64,000 nucleotides of DNA from Zea mays (Eukaryota > Streptophyta > Magnoliopsida > Poales > Poaceae). The notes beneath the pieces are model-generated. The model did no database searches and was not told the DNA's origin. It saw nothing but the letters and a program-made list of their open reading frames with translations. Shown one piece after another: positions 11,801 to 20,834 of this stretch. Every line of letters begins with the position of its first letter. The stretch's first letter is position 1. The position numbers were made by a program, and so were the translations under genes. Location: NCBI RefSeq assembly GCF_902167145.1, contig NC_050096.1, positions 83,200,683 through 83,264,682 of the forward strand, given 5' to 3'.

Positions 11801-12534
11801 TTGAGAATCGTAGCTACCATGTTTGGTTTGTACTAAATTACTAATTACCCATGCATATAACCCCATATTCAGTGTATTAGGAATTGAAAAGATATCTCCA
11901 GAGTTCCCATATCTTATCTGCATTTAGTGTACACTACAGTCTACAAGGCGTCTTTGTTCAATTGGCAACCAAAATAAATGGGGGGTGATTCATGAGACAG
12001 ACAAATCTAATGTGGAACATAAAGCAGATTAATTAGTCCATTACGGGCATGTAGCCATCTCATGTTTGTCTAAATAACCTTCCAAGACAGTTTGTCAAAT
12101 GCCAAATAAAAGAGAATGGGAAGTAAATGTGTTCATCTTCTAAAGTGAAATATTTGATCGCCGTTGATGTTTCTAAATGTTGGACTGTCTTTTATTGCAT
12201 TGTCAGGCTAATAATAAGATGGAGTTCGTCTTCGCAAGTCATTCTTTTGATGTTTGTGAGAGCTGGATGCTGGAAGGGTGCCTTTCAGAATACTGCAAAC
12301 TTGTTAATCGCAAAAATGCTATGGTACGTTCATTCATCCTTGCCATTCTAAGCAGGATAAACTTAACATACACAAATATCCCCAGTAGTCAGACGAAACG
12401 AACTACTTGCACTGATTCCATGTGTTGTTTATACCTTTCCTGGTGGTTAATTTTTTCTGAAGGCTGTACTTGGGGTCTATATTGAGGTCCTTGGAGCTCC
12501 GAGTGAAGATGGTGTCGTTCGGTGGCTTGATTAA
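2863..12534 (+). CDS. AN: ANGUSTIFOLIA-like CtBP-family protein (seven exons)
   Basis: Exons 2863-3471, 4219-4387, 4541-4671, 8728-9501, 9615-9662, 12207-12323 and 12463-12534 join in frame to 639 aa, close to the roughly 636 aa of the Arabidopsis protein; every intron is GT-AG. The fold is that of D-isomer 2-hydroxyacid dehydrogenases/CtBP (about residues 20-345). The nucleotide-binding glycine motif is the atypical plant form (GIVGVN, not GxGxxG). LNCLE at 29-33 fits the LxCxE motif known in plant AN proteins, and a basic cluster at about 419-437 (RSRSGKKGKK) looks like a nuclear signal. The family controls polar cell expansion, cortical microtubules and leaf width, acting in nucleus and cytoplasm. 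ATG 2899 has the better context and would remove 12 residues. Introns 3 and 5 are swollen by transposons, but splice sites are intact. Maize anther ear1 uses the symbol an1 and is a different gene. Confidence 0.93.
5389..5634 (+). mobile_element. Mini-Helitron (246 bp, non-autonomous)
   Basis: Begins TCTATACTTATTCTATTAAA, the usual maize Helitron 5' style, and ends CTAG. The insertion lies exactly between host A (5388) and T (5635), as Helitrons require. About nine bases before CTAG is a GC-rich hairpin, arms GCC-T-CGTG and CACGGGC with one bulged T. No Rep/helicase and no captured exon are visible. The length is small even for a non-autonomous copy. Confidence 0.65.
5900..6550 (+). pseudogene. 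Copia protease/pre-integrase fragment
   Basis: Translation gives a degraded retropepsin with its active site (DSGCINHM, about 5919-5942), a segment like the Opie/Ji protease-integrase linker (LLSVSQICGMSFNCLFTN), and then, after stops and frameshifts, pre-integrase HHRLAH...CQTGKQ. Homology stops around 6545, so integrase core, RT and RNase H are missing. It lies in AN intron 3 and opposes the gag fragment that follows. Non-functional. Confidence 0.75.
6632..7800 (-). pseudogene. Copia gag fragment (UBN2-type with zinc knuckle)
   Basis: Reading leftward, the pieces at 7703-7452, 7409-6837 and 6928-6632 form a broken gag: a nucleocapsid-like UBN2 region (DIWNILKM, GSEDWSDSKVIRLFKRAY), then a CX2CX4HX4C zinc knuckle (CYECGQTDHFIADC). 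Stops and frameshifts near 7410-7450 separate the pieces. Its orientation is opposite to the protease fragment at 5900-6550, so the two come from different insertions or from an inverted, rearranged element. Confidence 0.75.
7953..8051 (+). repeat. 29 bp direct repeat pair
   Basis: Identical 29 bp copies at 7953-7981 and 8023-8051 (starting TATATGAAGCCATTATATAG), offset by 70 bp. Both are associated with CTTCATATA/TATATGAAG inverted motifs. They sit at the outer end of the gag fragment and may mark an old insertion or repair junction. Confidence 0.6.
8062..8140. repeat. Degenerate GTCGACT-type repeat cluster
   Basis: Repeated short palindromic words (GTCGAC, GACTAGTCGACT, CGACTCGACTCGACTTACC) within about 80 bp. 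No wider unit or transposon end is certain. Confidence 0.4.
9840..9961 (-). repeat. 3' LTR of the intronic non-autonomous element
   Basis: 122 bp, 3' copy in element orientation. It shares the motif TGCTTGATATATTGCATAGA with the partner at 11510-11633, with a few substitutions and a short CCCTAA length difference. Confidence 0.8.
10386..10515 (+). repeat. 100 bp-spaced internal repeat
   Basis: The string CCGGGAAGGCCACGACAGCG recurs at 10386 and 10486, and degraded CCGGGAAGG copies lie between them. It belongs to the non-autonomous LTR element. Confidence 0.6.
11510..11633 (-). repeat. 5' LTR of the intronic non-autonomous element
   Basis: 124 bp, 5' copy in element orientation (starts TGTTAGACTGTG on the minus strand). 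It carries an extra CCCTAA unit relative to its partner. The primer binding site directly adjoins it. Confidence 0.8.
11634..12206 (+). other. Remainder of AN intron 5
   Basis: AT-rich intron sequence between the LTR element and the exon 6 acceptor (TTGTCAG at 12206). No gene or clear repeat seen. Confidence 0.7.
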
Positions 12535-12951
12535 TACATCAAGGCTATGCTATATTTAGAGAACATTTTAAGGCTATGTTGTTTCTATAGAACAATTTAG
12601 GCTTATGCTGCCAACTGCTATCCTCGGGTTAGGTCTTCTCTGAGTCTCTCTTGCCAAGTCTCAGTTTTGGCTGTTCTACTGCATCTGCATGGACATGGAC
12701 TCGCAACGCAGTCTTTTTTAGTTTGTTTGTTTTTTTACTGTCTGTTTGTTGTAAGCTGTGTCTATTGTATTTTAATTATACAGTGTGACAAGCAATCGCT
12801 ATTATAGTATTCTCTATTCAAAATTCAGTACTTGTGTATTACTCAGCTAATTTATATTTTCTTTTTACTGAAAGGTAGGATCGATACCCCCAACGAATAT
12901 TACATGATCAGTAGCAAGGTGCGCAAGATTTTCAGTCTCATGTCCAGCCGG
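12535..12951. other. Convergent 3' intergenic region
   Basis: Lies between the AN stop codon (plus) and the PAM68-like stop codon (minus). AT-rich and probably both 3' UTRs. A short near-repeat (AAGGCTATGCTATATT / AAGGCTATGTTGTTTC) occurs at about 12540-12590. No other gene seen. Confidence 0.65.
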
Positions 12952-13596
12952 TCATTTCTTCTTCTGCTTTGCCTTCTGCTTCTCAATCTCTTCCTGCCAC
13001 AGCACGGGCCAGTTGGCCCGGGCCTCGTCGATGCCGAGCAGCGACCCTTCCTTGTCGGGGTCCCAGCTAGCCGACAGCGTGCCGTAGGCGATACCCAGCG
13101 CCGACGTGCCGAAGGCGACGAGGATGGTCAGCAATGGCACCCACGATGGCACCACCACCCCCTGGCCGCGCTTGAGCGCGTCGTACACGTTGAGCAGCGC
13201 GACGCCCGACGCCATGGGAAGGCCCACCGTGAACGCGATCCGGCGCAGGATGCGGTCGAACACGGGCTGCGGAAGCTCGTCGTCGTCGTCAACCTCGCCG
13301 TTGCTGCCGCCGCCGTCTTGCTTCGCCAGGGACGCTTCTTCCATCCCCAGGAGCTGCTGCTGCCGTTCCTGCACGTCCTGCTGCCGCCGCCGCTCCTGTT
13401 GCTTCTCCTTCCGGGTGGTCTTCTTGGACGGCGTCTCGCCGGAGCTGAAGCTGCTGTCCGTGGCCGCCGAGCGGATGGCTGGGGCGCGCCGTCGTTTAGA
13501 GAGCGGTGAGAGGCGGCTGTGTGTGGAGTTGAGAGCCCATGGGCGGTGGGGTGGTTTTGCGGTCGGGGTAGCCGCTTGGTGGAGTAAGGCGGCCAT
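12952..13596 (-). CDS. PAM68-like plastid membrane protein (DUF3464)
   Basis: Single-exon gene of 214 aa starting ATG at 13596. The first ~45 residues are rich in Ala, Ser, Arg and Pro and low in acid, as in a chloroplast transit peptide. A charged Lys/Arg/Gln region (58-82) and an acidic run (VDDDDE, 102-107) precede two predicted membrane helices (about 119-138 and 151-171). The tail is LGIDEARANWPVLWQEE plus a Lys-rich end. This layout matches PAM68 and its paralogue PAM68L, thylakoid proteins that assist photosystem II assembly or NDH complex assembly. I cannot say from sequence which paralogue this is. It converges on the AN gene. Confidence 0.85.
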   Translation of the reverse strand: MAALLHQAATPTAKPPHRPWALNSTHSRLSPLSKRRRAPAIRSAATDSSFSSGETPSKKTTRKEKQQERRRQQDVQERQQQLLGMEEASLAKQDGGGSNGEVDDDDELPQPVFDRILRRIAFTVGLPMASGVALLNVYDALKRGQGVVVPSWVPLLTILVAFGTSALGIAYGTLSASWDPDKEGSLLGIDEARANWPVLWQEEIEKQKAKQKKK

Positions 13597-13691
13597 GGCT
13601 ATCCTCCGCGTGGCTTCACCGTCGGAAACGACGACGAGCTCTCACGCGCGGTATGGTGTTTTAGTGCGTGGTTTCGCCGATGATAAATGGC

Positions 13692-13741
13692 CTTATCGCC
13701 TTGAGCGAGCTGTGGCGCGTAGTACATGCGTTGGAGATAAG
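13692..13741. promoter_or_regulatory. Possible I-box pair upstream of the PAM68-like gene
   Basis: GATAAG cores on opposite strands (CTTATC at 13692-13697; GATAAG at 13736-13741), about 95 and 140 bp upstream of the start codon. I-boxes are frequent in light-regulated plant promoters. The motif is short, so this is suggestive only. Confidence 0.35.
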
Positions 13742-13974
13742 ATAATGCCTTTTGGTTTCGCATGACACAGATCGGCCGGCCCCACAGGAAAATATCTCGT
13801 GCGGACCCACAGCAAATATCCCAGGTCAGGAAACGCAGACCCTGCTGCTAGTGAAAAGGGCGATGTGAGGATATGAGATGGGGCTCAAGTCCGGGCCGTG
13901 TATGGGGAGGAGGCCCAAGCTGGACAAATTTTAGTATCCAGGCCAGCTCAAAAAAGAACATGTTTTTCAGTTTA

Positions 13975-14100
13975 GGGCCCGTTCGTTTGCATAGGAATAA
14001 ACCTAGATTCGTTCCAGCTCATCAAAATTTATATAAATGAGAGAAATAATTTGGCTAGGAATTATTCCGGATCTCCAATCAGTGGAAACCGAACAGGGCC
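13975..14100. mobile_element. Tourist-like MITE (126 bp)
   Basis: Ends GGGCCCGTTCG...CGAACAGGGCC are imperfect inverted repeats, flanked by TTA (13972-13974 and 14101-14103). It is non-coding and lies between the PAM68-like promoter and the kinase 3' end. Confidence 0.7.
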
Positions 14101-14103
14101 TTA

Positions 14104-14499
14104 TAGTGCTCGGATTCAGGTACTGCGCAGCACCATGTGATGGTTCTTCCTTCACAAAGTGGCAACTGGCAACGCATAGCGGGCTGATGGAGGAGGATTA
14201 GCTGGTGGCACTGTTGTTGATGATCAAGAATACCGTATGCCTGTTATTAACCAAAGGTGTCACATACGTACAATCTTACAAGGCAAGAGATCTCAACTTG
14301 TACCAAAAACATCTTGCTATTATTAACATCCCTCCCAGTGTCCTGTCCCTGTCCCAGACTGCTGCCCTGCCTCCCATCCATCACCTGCTGTGTTCGCGTT
14401 CGTAGCTATCCGACTCCCGAGGAGACAGATCCCGCGCGAGCTTGAATTCCTGCAGGCATTTTCAAAGCGGTCACTGTCAGAGCGAGAACACCGTGAAGC
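14104..14499. other. Kinase 3' flank, no other gene
   Basis: Probably the 3' UTR and downstream region of the minus-strand kinase gene. No further gene or repeat recognised. Confidence 0.55.
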
Positions 14500-15694
14500 T
14501 CAACCTGACATTACACACACGGGGCATCGCCGTACGTCTCTGAGAATCTGGTCGTCTTCGAGCATATGGACCACGTGCGCCATCGTGGGTCTCTGGCTGC
14601 CGTCCGGGTCCACGCACCGGAGCGCGGCCAGGACCGCCCGCTTCAGCGCCTTGGACGGCGGCGGCTCCGGCAGCCTCGGGTCCAGCACCTCCTCCACCCT
14701 CCGGTCGGCGACCATGCGCTTCAGCCACTCCACCAGGTTCACCTGAGGAGAGAAGAGCAGCAGCGATCTAGAGCATGTTTGGACACATGCATGGAGCTAA
14801 CGAGCAGTAGCACATGCTTTCAAACACCAATTAGTGGTAGCCCACCTCGTCGGCTGGTCTAGTGTAGTCCACTGGAGTCCTGCCGGTCATGACCTCCATC
14901 GCGAGCACTCCGAAGCTGTAGACGTCGCTCCTCTCGTTCAACATCCCGGTCTCGGCGTACTCCGGCGCCACGTACCTGCAACGCACGCGGGAGACGATGA
15001 CGAACTCCCTTGAACTGAAACAACAGCCCTCTCTCCCTGCGAAAAAAAAACAGAGAAAAAGCGACACCGACCCGAACGTTCCCACGACACGGGTGGTGAC
15101 GTAGGACCTCTCCGAGCAGAGGAGCTTGGCGAGCCCGAAGTCCGACACCTTGGCGCTCCACTGCCGGTCCAGGAGGATGTTGCTGGACTTGATGTCGCGG
15201 TGAACTATCTTGGGCTCCAGACCCTCGTGGAGGTAGGCCAGCCTGAAACCTCACAAACTGTACATGAGTGTCTCCGTCTGCGTAGAAATCCAGGTTTCGA
15301 CAGCTGTGACAAACTGGTACTACAGAGGACACAGGAGCAGAGGGCAGGCAGACAGTGTTGCTTTCAGACGCAACTCGCCACTCCCCCTAATCATGCCCAT
15401 TAAAACAGCAAGACCAGTACTGCCGTGCCGTGTCAACAAAGTGCTAACGTTTTCTGGCCATCATAATTTCAGTCCGGAGGACATTAGATGGATGGGCAGG
15501 GCAGGCAGGCTAGTAGTGAAGAAGTACGGATAAAAGCAAAAAGAAAGCGTTGTTTTACCCTCTGGCCGTTCCAAGGAGTATGCGCATCCTGATGTCCCAG
15601 GTCAGTGAGCTGGTTTCGCTGTCGTCGTGGTGCAGCCACTTGTCCAGATTACTCTTCTCCATGTACTCGTAAACAAGCATCCTGAAGTGACGAT

Positions 15695-15730
<36 letters not shown>

Positions 15731-17088
15731 ACAACAACTCTTTGGATCAACGTACTGCCGATGAGGTACATTCATGTCTCGTTTAGATACAATGGTAATG
15801 GTAATGGTAATTTGCACTGTACCTGCAAGCTCCCTCGCTGCAGTAGCCGAGCAAACTCACCAGGTTCTTGTGCCGGACGCGCCCGATTGTCTGAACCTCC
15901 ATTCGAAAATCTTTCTCGGCCTGACCCCTGATCAAGTATACAGCAACTGATGATTTTTTTTTTGTTGTAAAATGATCGATTCATACGATCACTGGCGTGG
16001 CTAATTACGCGGTTCATCTGACACTGATCTGAAGAGTGGATAGAACTTGAATTTGTTTGTGTACACAGGAGGAAACGTGAAGCAATTTAATCCAAATCGA
16101 AACGTGCCAACCACCTCGATCTATTCTCGCGGGCATCAAGCACATATTTGGTGATAATAAACTTTTCTTTTTTAAAAAAAATGAAACGAGAGGTTTTTCA
16201 GCATCAGATCCAGCAAGCAAAAAAACTGAAAAATACGATCGCGACCAGACTAGAAAAGCTTTGCGTGTAGTTTCTGCTCACGCTTCGGAGTTCGGATCCA
16301 ACCGAACAAATCCTGAAGCGGAGGGAAGAAGCCAACCTGTTGTTGTGGAGGTTTTTGATGGCGACGGCGGTGCCGTCGCGGAGCACGCCCCTGAACACGA
16401 CGCCGTACCCGCCTTCGCCCACCATGTTGGCGGCGGCGAGCCCGCCCGTGGCCTCCTCCATCTCGCGGCGCGTGTACCGCCGGCCCCACCCGCGCCGCGC
16501 CGCCTCTGGAACCTCCGCATCGCTGCCGCCCTGGTCGCTCGCGGTGCTCTCGCCGCTCGTCGAATTCGCGAAATGCTCCGCGAGGATCAGCGGCGCCTTC
16601 TGCTCCGCCTTGATGGCCTGGATCGGCGGCTGTTCGAACGAAGCGGGGCGCCAGCGAGCGGCAGCCTCCTCGGCGTCCTTGTTGGCCGGCGGCGGGAGCG
16701 GCGGCATTGTCGCTGCTTGATGGTGCGCATGCACGCGGTGCTTGAGGGACTTGCTGGCGCCGGGCCGATGCGGGCACGGGGCCAGGCGCGGTGCGCGGCG
16801 CCGGCTGCAGCGGCGGCAGAGGCAGACGGCGAGGCAGAAGAGGGCGAGGGCGGCCGCCGCAGCGCCTGCGGCGACGAGGACCCAGGCGCGGAGGCCGAGG
16901 ACTGGGGTGCGCTGCGAGAGCCAGGCTCTCGGGACGCCGACGCCCAGCACGGACGCCGTGGCCCCCTGCTGCTGTGGATGGAGATGGTGGCGCGGCGGCG
17001 GCGGCGGCGCAGGCGTGGAACGGGGGTGGCGGCCCTGGGCGCGCCGCGCGGTGTGCGGTGGTACTGGTAGCGCCCTCGGAGCTGTCAT
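14500..17088 (-). CDS. Receptor-like Ser/Thr protein kinase (six exons)
   Basis: Minus-strand exons 17088-16337, 15927-15823, 15681-15559, 15242-15072, 14975-14846 and 14742-14500 join in frame to 507 aa with GT-AG introns. The short N-terminus is Pro/Ala-rich and one membrane helix spans about residues 67-91, followed by a basic stop-transfer cluster. The kinase domain is complete: Gly loop GEGGYG (224-229), VAIK Lys 245, HRD 341-343, DFG 361-363, then the APE-like APEYAE and GRTPVDY. Architecture and sequence match the plant family of At5g18500/At3g59110-like receptor kinases with a minimal extracellular part, expected at the plasma membrane; the ligand is unknown. All catalytic residues are present, so an active kinase is likely. 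The intron 2 acceptor lies beside a 34-base poly-C tract on the coding strand. Confidence 0.92.
15695..15728. repeat. 34-base poly-G homopolymer (poly-C on the gene strand)
   Basis: An uninterrupted run of 34 G on the plus strand, in kinase intron 2. On the coding strand it is a C run ending 13 bases before the exon 3 start (acceptor ATCGTCACTTCAG), where a polypyrimidine tract is expected. The exact length in an assembly is uncertain for such a run. Confidence 0.9.
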
Positions 17089-17820
17089 GGCCCTGCGCGC
17101 CGACGCTGAGCCGTGGAAGCTCGTGGAGTTGTAAGCTTGTAGCTGTAGGTTGATCAGTTGCCATTTAATTAGGGTTTTCCAGTTAAAGGCACTACCGTTT
17201 AGATTGATTATCGAGTTGAAAGTATAGTTCAAATTTGTTGCACAATCGCGACACAAGAGAGCCCATTGGTTACTTGTGGGCGAGGCTTGTGGAGTGATTT
17301 TTTTTCTTCTAGTAAAAAAACAAGTAGCGTATATACATAAATACAGCCTCTATTCATATCTGCACCCCAACCGTATTCTGAAAGAATAATATCGTAAAAC
17401 ATAAAAATAAATTTCAAACGAATACGCCGTCAAGTTGAGAACCCTCTCGTTTTCAAATCTAACTAATTTGTCTTGACTGAGAAATACAGTTTTTTTTAAT
17501 TTAACTCAAACGTGAGTGAGAAAGGCCAATATAGGTCCTCTGCTACGTGACGTGATTGACCTCATGCATAGTACAGTAAAAAAGTGCTAGTTCATTTATA
17601 CTTAGAGAAGAATAAATCAAACGGTAGCAAAGATTAAAAAAACAACTAATGTATTGAAAGGGGATCTTAATATATGACCTTAACTTGGCAAATCATACTT
17701 ATTGTCTTGTTTGCTGCTCACAAACAATGATAGAAATGACAAAAGTTTGTTAGGTTAGATGAAATCATGCGGTTTCGGAAAACAAAATTCATTGTCGCAA
17801 GGAAATTATTACGTGTTATA
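17089..17820. other. Upstream region of the kinase gene
   Basis: AT-rich, no gene. Expected to hold the minus-strand kinase promoter; no convincing TATA box could be assigned. Confidence 0.5.
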
Positions 17821-17947
17821 GAGGATGTTTGTTTGAGATTATAATCTGCTTAGATTATATAATTTAATAAATTTTAAACTAACACTTAGTTTAAAATCTA
17901 TTAGATTATATAATCTGGTCAGATTATAATATCAAACGAACACCCTC
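17821..17947. mobile_element. Palindromic MITE (127 bp)
   Basis: The two halves are near-perfect inverted copies (GAGGATGTTTGTTTGA... against ...TCAAACGAACACCCTC, with AGATTATATAAT arms inside), so the whole element could fold as a long hairpin. No clear target duplication, so superfamily is open. Confidence 0.65.
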
Positions 17948-18273
17948 GTAAAGAGACCATTCTGGTTTACTAGTTGGGTTTCATTTTAGGGGTGTTTAGA
18001 AGCATTTTTTTTTGTTTTGACGCAAAAACCATGATATTATAGAATACCATGATATTTTTTGCAAATAGGTGTTTGGCTACATTGTAAAAAAACTCTGTTT
18101 TGAATACCGTGGTTTTGTAGTTATCATGGTATATTTTGGAGTATTTGAAACTTCACTTCAACCCAAAGTTTTTGTCTATGGCTAGCATCTTGCACATGTA
18201 TACTAAATAACATGGTTTCATATACTTGGTCTCTAAACCAGTTTTGCTTAGAATACTATAAAAATATTATAGT
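17948..18273. other. Unassigned AT-rich sequence left of the retrotransposon nest
   Basis: Contains GGGGTGTTTAGAAGC (about 17990) and repeated ACCATGATAT words, in the style of a MITE whose other end is not visible before 18273. It may have been split by the large Gypsy insertion, but this cannot be shown here. Confidence 0.4.
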
Positions 18274-19628
18274 TGTCGGGTACCGTAATTAGGGGTACCC
18301 CCAATACTCCTAAACACGGCCGGAAAACATCTTCAGAACAAACCATAAACAACTGATAAAGCGCGGTTCAAGTCAGGGCCTCGTCTACCAAGGGACACAA
18401 CCTCATCCGAGCCCAGCCTCAGCCTCGGGCGGGAACAGTAGGCCCGGGCGGATTCACGCCTCGCCCAGGTCCTCCTCAGGCAGTGAGCGCACCCTCTGCT
18501 CGCCTAAAGCCCAGCTTGGACAGACTTTGTCGTGCAGCGACCTCGGCCGGATCGCCCTACCAACCGACCGTATCGCATGCACATTTAATGCGGGGATCGC
18601 CTGACACCTTATCCTAACACACGTGCCTCAGTCGGCAAGGTCGAAGTGACCGCAATCACTTTGCCCCTTTACTAACCGATCTAACAGGAAAACAAAGCTA
18701 TTCACCCCGCTCCGGCTACTGTGCCAACCACCAGGGCAAGACTAGCAACAGCAAGTCGTGACCTCTCCCGAGTTCAGCCTCGGGCGCAACAGGGAGCTCC
18801 GCCTCCCCGACCCCTGGCCTCGGCCTCGGCCTCGGGAGAAGGTCTCCGCCTCGCCCGACCCCAGGCCTCGGCCTCAGCCCCGGCCTCGGGAGGAGTCACA
18901 ACCTCGCCCGACCTCAGCCTCGGCCTCAGGAGAAGTCTCCGCCTGCCCGACCTGGGCCTCGGACCGACTACGCTACAGGGGATACCTCATTACCCTACCC
19001 CTAGCTAGTCGCCTCACGCTACGAAGGAACAAGACCGGTGTCCCATCTAAGGTTACTCCGGTAAATAGGTAATGATGGTTCCCCGCGTGCGCCCATGACG
19101 TCGGTTGCTCTCAAACCCCCTACAGAAGCAAGCAAATGTCAGCAGGATCCATGCCGCACCGCCAGCTGTGCTTCTACAGGGCTCAAGGCACTTCTCCGAC
19201 GGCCGTGTTAGCTCGTGTATAGGGCTCAAGGCACTTCTCCGCCAGCCACGTTAGCACTTAGCTACACCCCCATTGTACAACTGGACATCTCCTTGCATCT
19301 ATAAAAGGGGATGTCCAGGGCCTTCCTAAGGCACGTGATAACACAGACGTTGAGGGAGGTTCATGCGAGGACAGATGGGGAGACACGTTGACACAATACG
19401 TTGACGTTGAGACAGAGACGGACGCACGCAGAGACTCCCTCTCTCTCTCGCTCTCGTCCTCGCTCCCTCGCGACGCTTGTAACCCCTACTACGAGCACCC
19501 CGGTGCAAGATAATATAAGCCTCATTCCCCCGCTTGTGTTCCATCTTGCATCAACCCATCTGGGCAGGGGCATGCAGCAACAAATTCACTGGTCGGTTGA
19601 TGGACCTCGCGGGTCCGAAACGCTGACA
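18274..19628 (+). repeat. 5' LTR of the outer Gypsy element
   Basis: 1,355 bp from TGTCGGGTACCG to CGCTGACA. Contains an array of degenerate GCCTCGGCCTCGG words (18770-18960) typical of this group, and a TATA box near the 3' end. Confidence 0.85.
19300..19307 (+). promoter_or_regulatory. TATA box of the outer Gypsy LTR
   Basis: TATAAAAG within the LTR. It is enclosed by a perfect 9 bp inverted repeat, CTGGACATC (19281-19289) and GATGTCCAG (19310-19318). Confidence 0.7.
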
Positions 19629-19630
19629 GT

Positions 19631-19648
19631 TGGCGCGCTAGGTAGGGG
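19631..19648 (+). other. Primer binding site of the outer Gypsy element
   Basis: TGGCGCGCTAGGTAGGGG, two bases after the LTR end. It is of the type found in Tat elements and very similar to the site in the Grande-like element. Confidence 0.75.
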
Positions 19649-19688
19649 CTCGCTGCGTGTTAACGAATACTTTCCCGTTGAGTTCCAG

Positions 19689-20833
19689 ATGGGTAGCCAT
19701 CAGCAACCTCTTCGGCCCGGGACGGTGCTCTTCTTCGGGAGTCTCGAGTTCCTGTCCCGCAACGGCAGCTACGACATGGTACTCCTCCCCTCGCAGCGCG
19801 ACAGCGACAACGGTCGTCAGCTCGCCCGGCGGCAGCGAACTCGATGACGACTTCCCTCTGTGGCAGAAGAGGAACACTCGGGTTTGCCCCGCCACCCTCC
19901 TCGCCGGAGGAGGAGGAGACGGGGCAACCGTGGCCATGCAGGAGGCAGCACCTCGTCGGCTGTCGGGCCAGAGCGAGTCGACGACGCTGGCACCCCCTGC
20001 GGGGGCCATGTCGGGTGTTGTCCTCGCACCTGAGACAACGACTGGTGTCGCTTCCCCGCAATGTGCCAACCCCGAACGGACTGATGACGCCAGCACCCTC
20101 GCGAAGGACTTGCTGGGCGTTAGCCTCGTACCTGAGATAACGGTGCGGTCCGTCCCTGACGCGACTTCCCCACCGTCCATCGACCAAAAGGTACCATCCG
20201 TTTTCCACCCTGTCCCTTTCAGATTCAGCTTCGATCCACCAAGCGACCCCGCTTCGGTAAGCGCTTTCGTAAAGGCATATCCTAACCTTCTGGGGTACCA
20301 TATGTGGTCATCTTGGGACTGACTGACGACCGTCTCAACATCCAGACTCGCGGGTTCTGAGGAAGACGACGACTCCGACTTCGGTTGGGATTTCTCCGGA
20401 CTCCGTGATCCCAGTGCCATGCGAGACTTCATGTCCGCATGTGACTACTGCCTCTCCGGCTGCTCTGACGATGACCACAGCCTTGGCGACGAGGGTTGCG
20501 ACCCGAGTCGCGAGTGTTTCCACATCGATCAGGGGGATCACGGCGAAGACAACCACCTCGGCATGCCGCAAGATGACAACGCCCCTGTGCCTACGTCTCG
20601 CATTGACATCCCATGGGAGCTAGCTGTGGTCCCAGTCCCTGCGGGGGTCAGGACACATAACTCGAGCAATTCCACGAGATGCAGGCCAAGCTCGACGAAG
20701 AAGCGGGGCGACTTGTGCAGCTCCGACAAAACATTGAGCAAGAGTGGGCAGGCCGAGCACTTGTCGGAGGAGCGCGTCATCGGGCCCGAGACGTCCAGCG
20801 CCATATCATTGATAATGCCAGGGCAGGGCTGCC
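19689..20833 (+). pseudogene. gag of the outer Gypsy element, 5' half
   Basis: A likely start is ATG 19689, 61 bp after the LTR. The frame is broken at least once (near 19847), and recognisable low-complexity gag sequence continues in other frames (SELDDDFPLWQK, FVKAYPNLLGYHMW). The coding sequence is cut at 20833 by nested insertions and resumes in frame at 53377, using one copy of the CTGCC duplication. This continuity confirms that everything between is inserted DNA. Confidence 0.75.
20829..20833. repeat. Target-site duplication of the Grande-like element, left copy
   Basis: CTGCC here, matched by CTGCC at 53372-53376. Confidence 0.9.
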
Positions 20834-20834
20834 T
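20830..20834. repeat. Target-site duplication of Opie/Ji copy A, left copy
   Basis: TGCCT, matched by 29808-29812. Its last base T is also the first base of the Grande-like LTR, so A inserted across the host/LTR junction. Confidence 0.9.

Noticed and set aside
16261..17153. Plus-strand ORFs (up to 269 aa) opposite kinase exon 1
   Set aside because: Shadow frames of GC-rich coding DNA; the minus frame has kinase motifs and consistent splicing.
18274..20833. The outer Gypsy LTR and gag as a truncated or solo element ending at 20833
   Set aside because: The same coding frame resumes at 53377 after one CTGCC copy, so the element is interrupted, not truncated.
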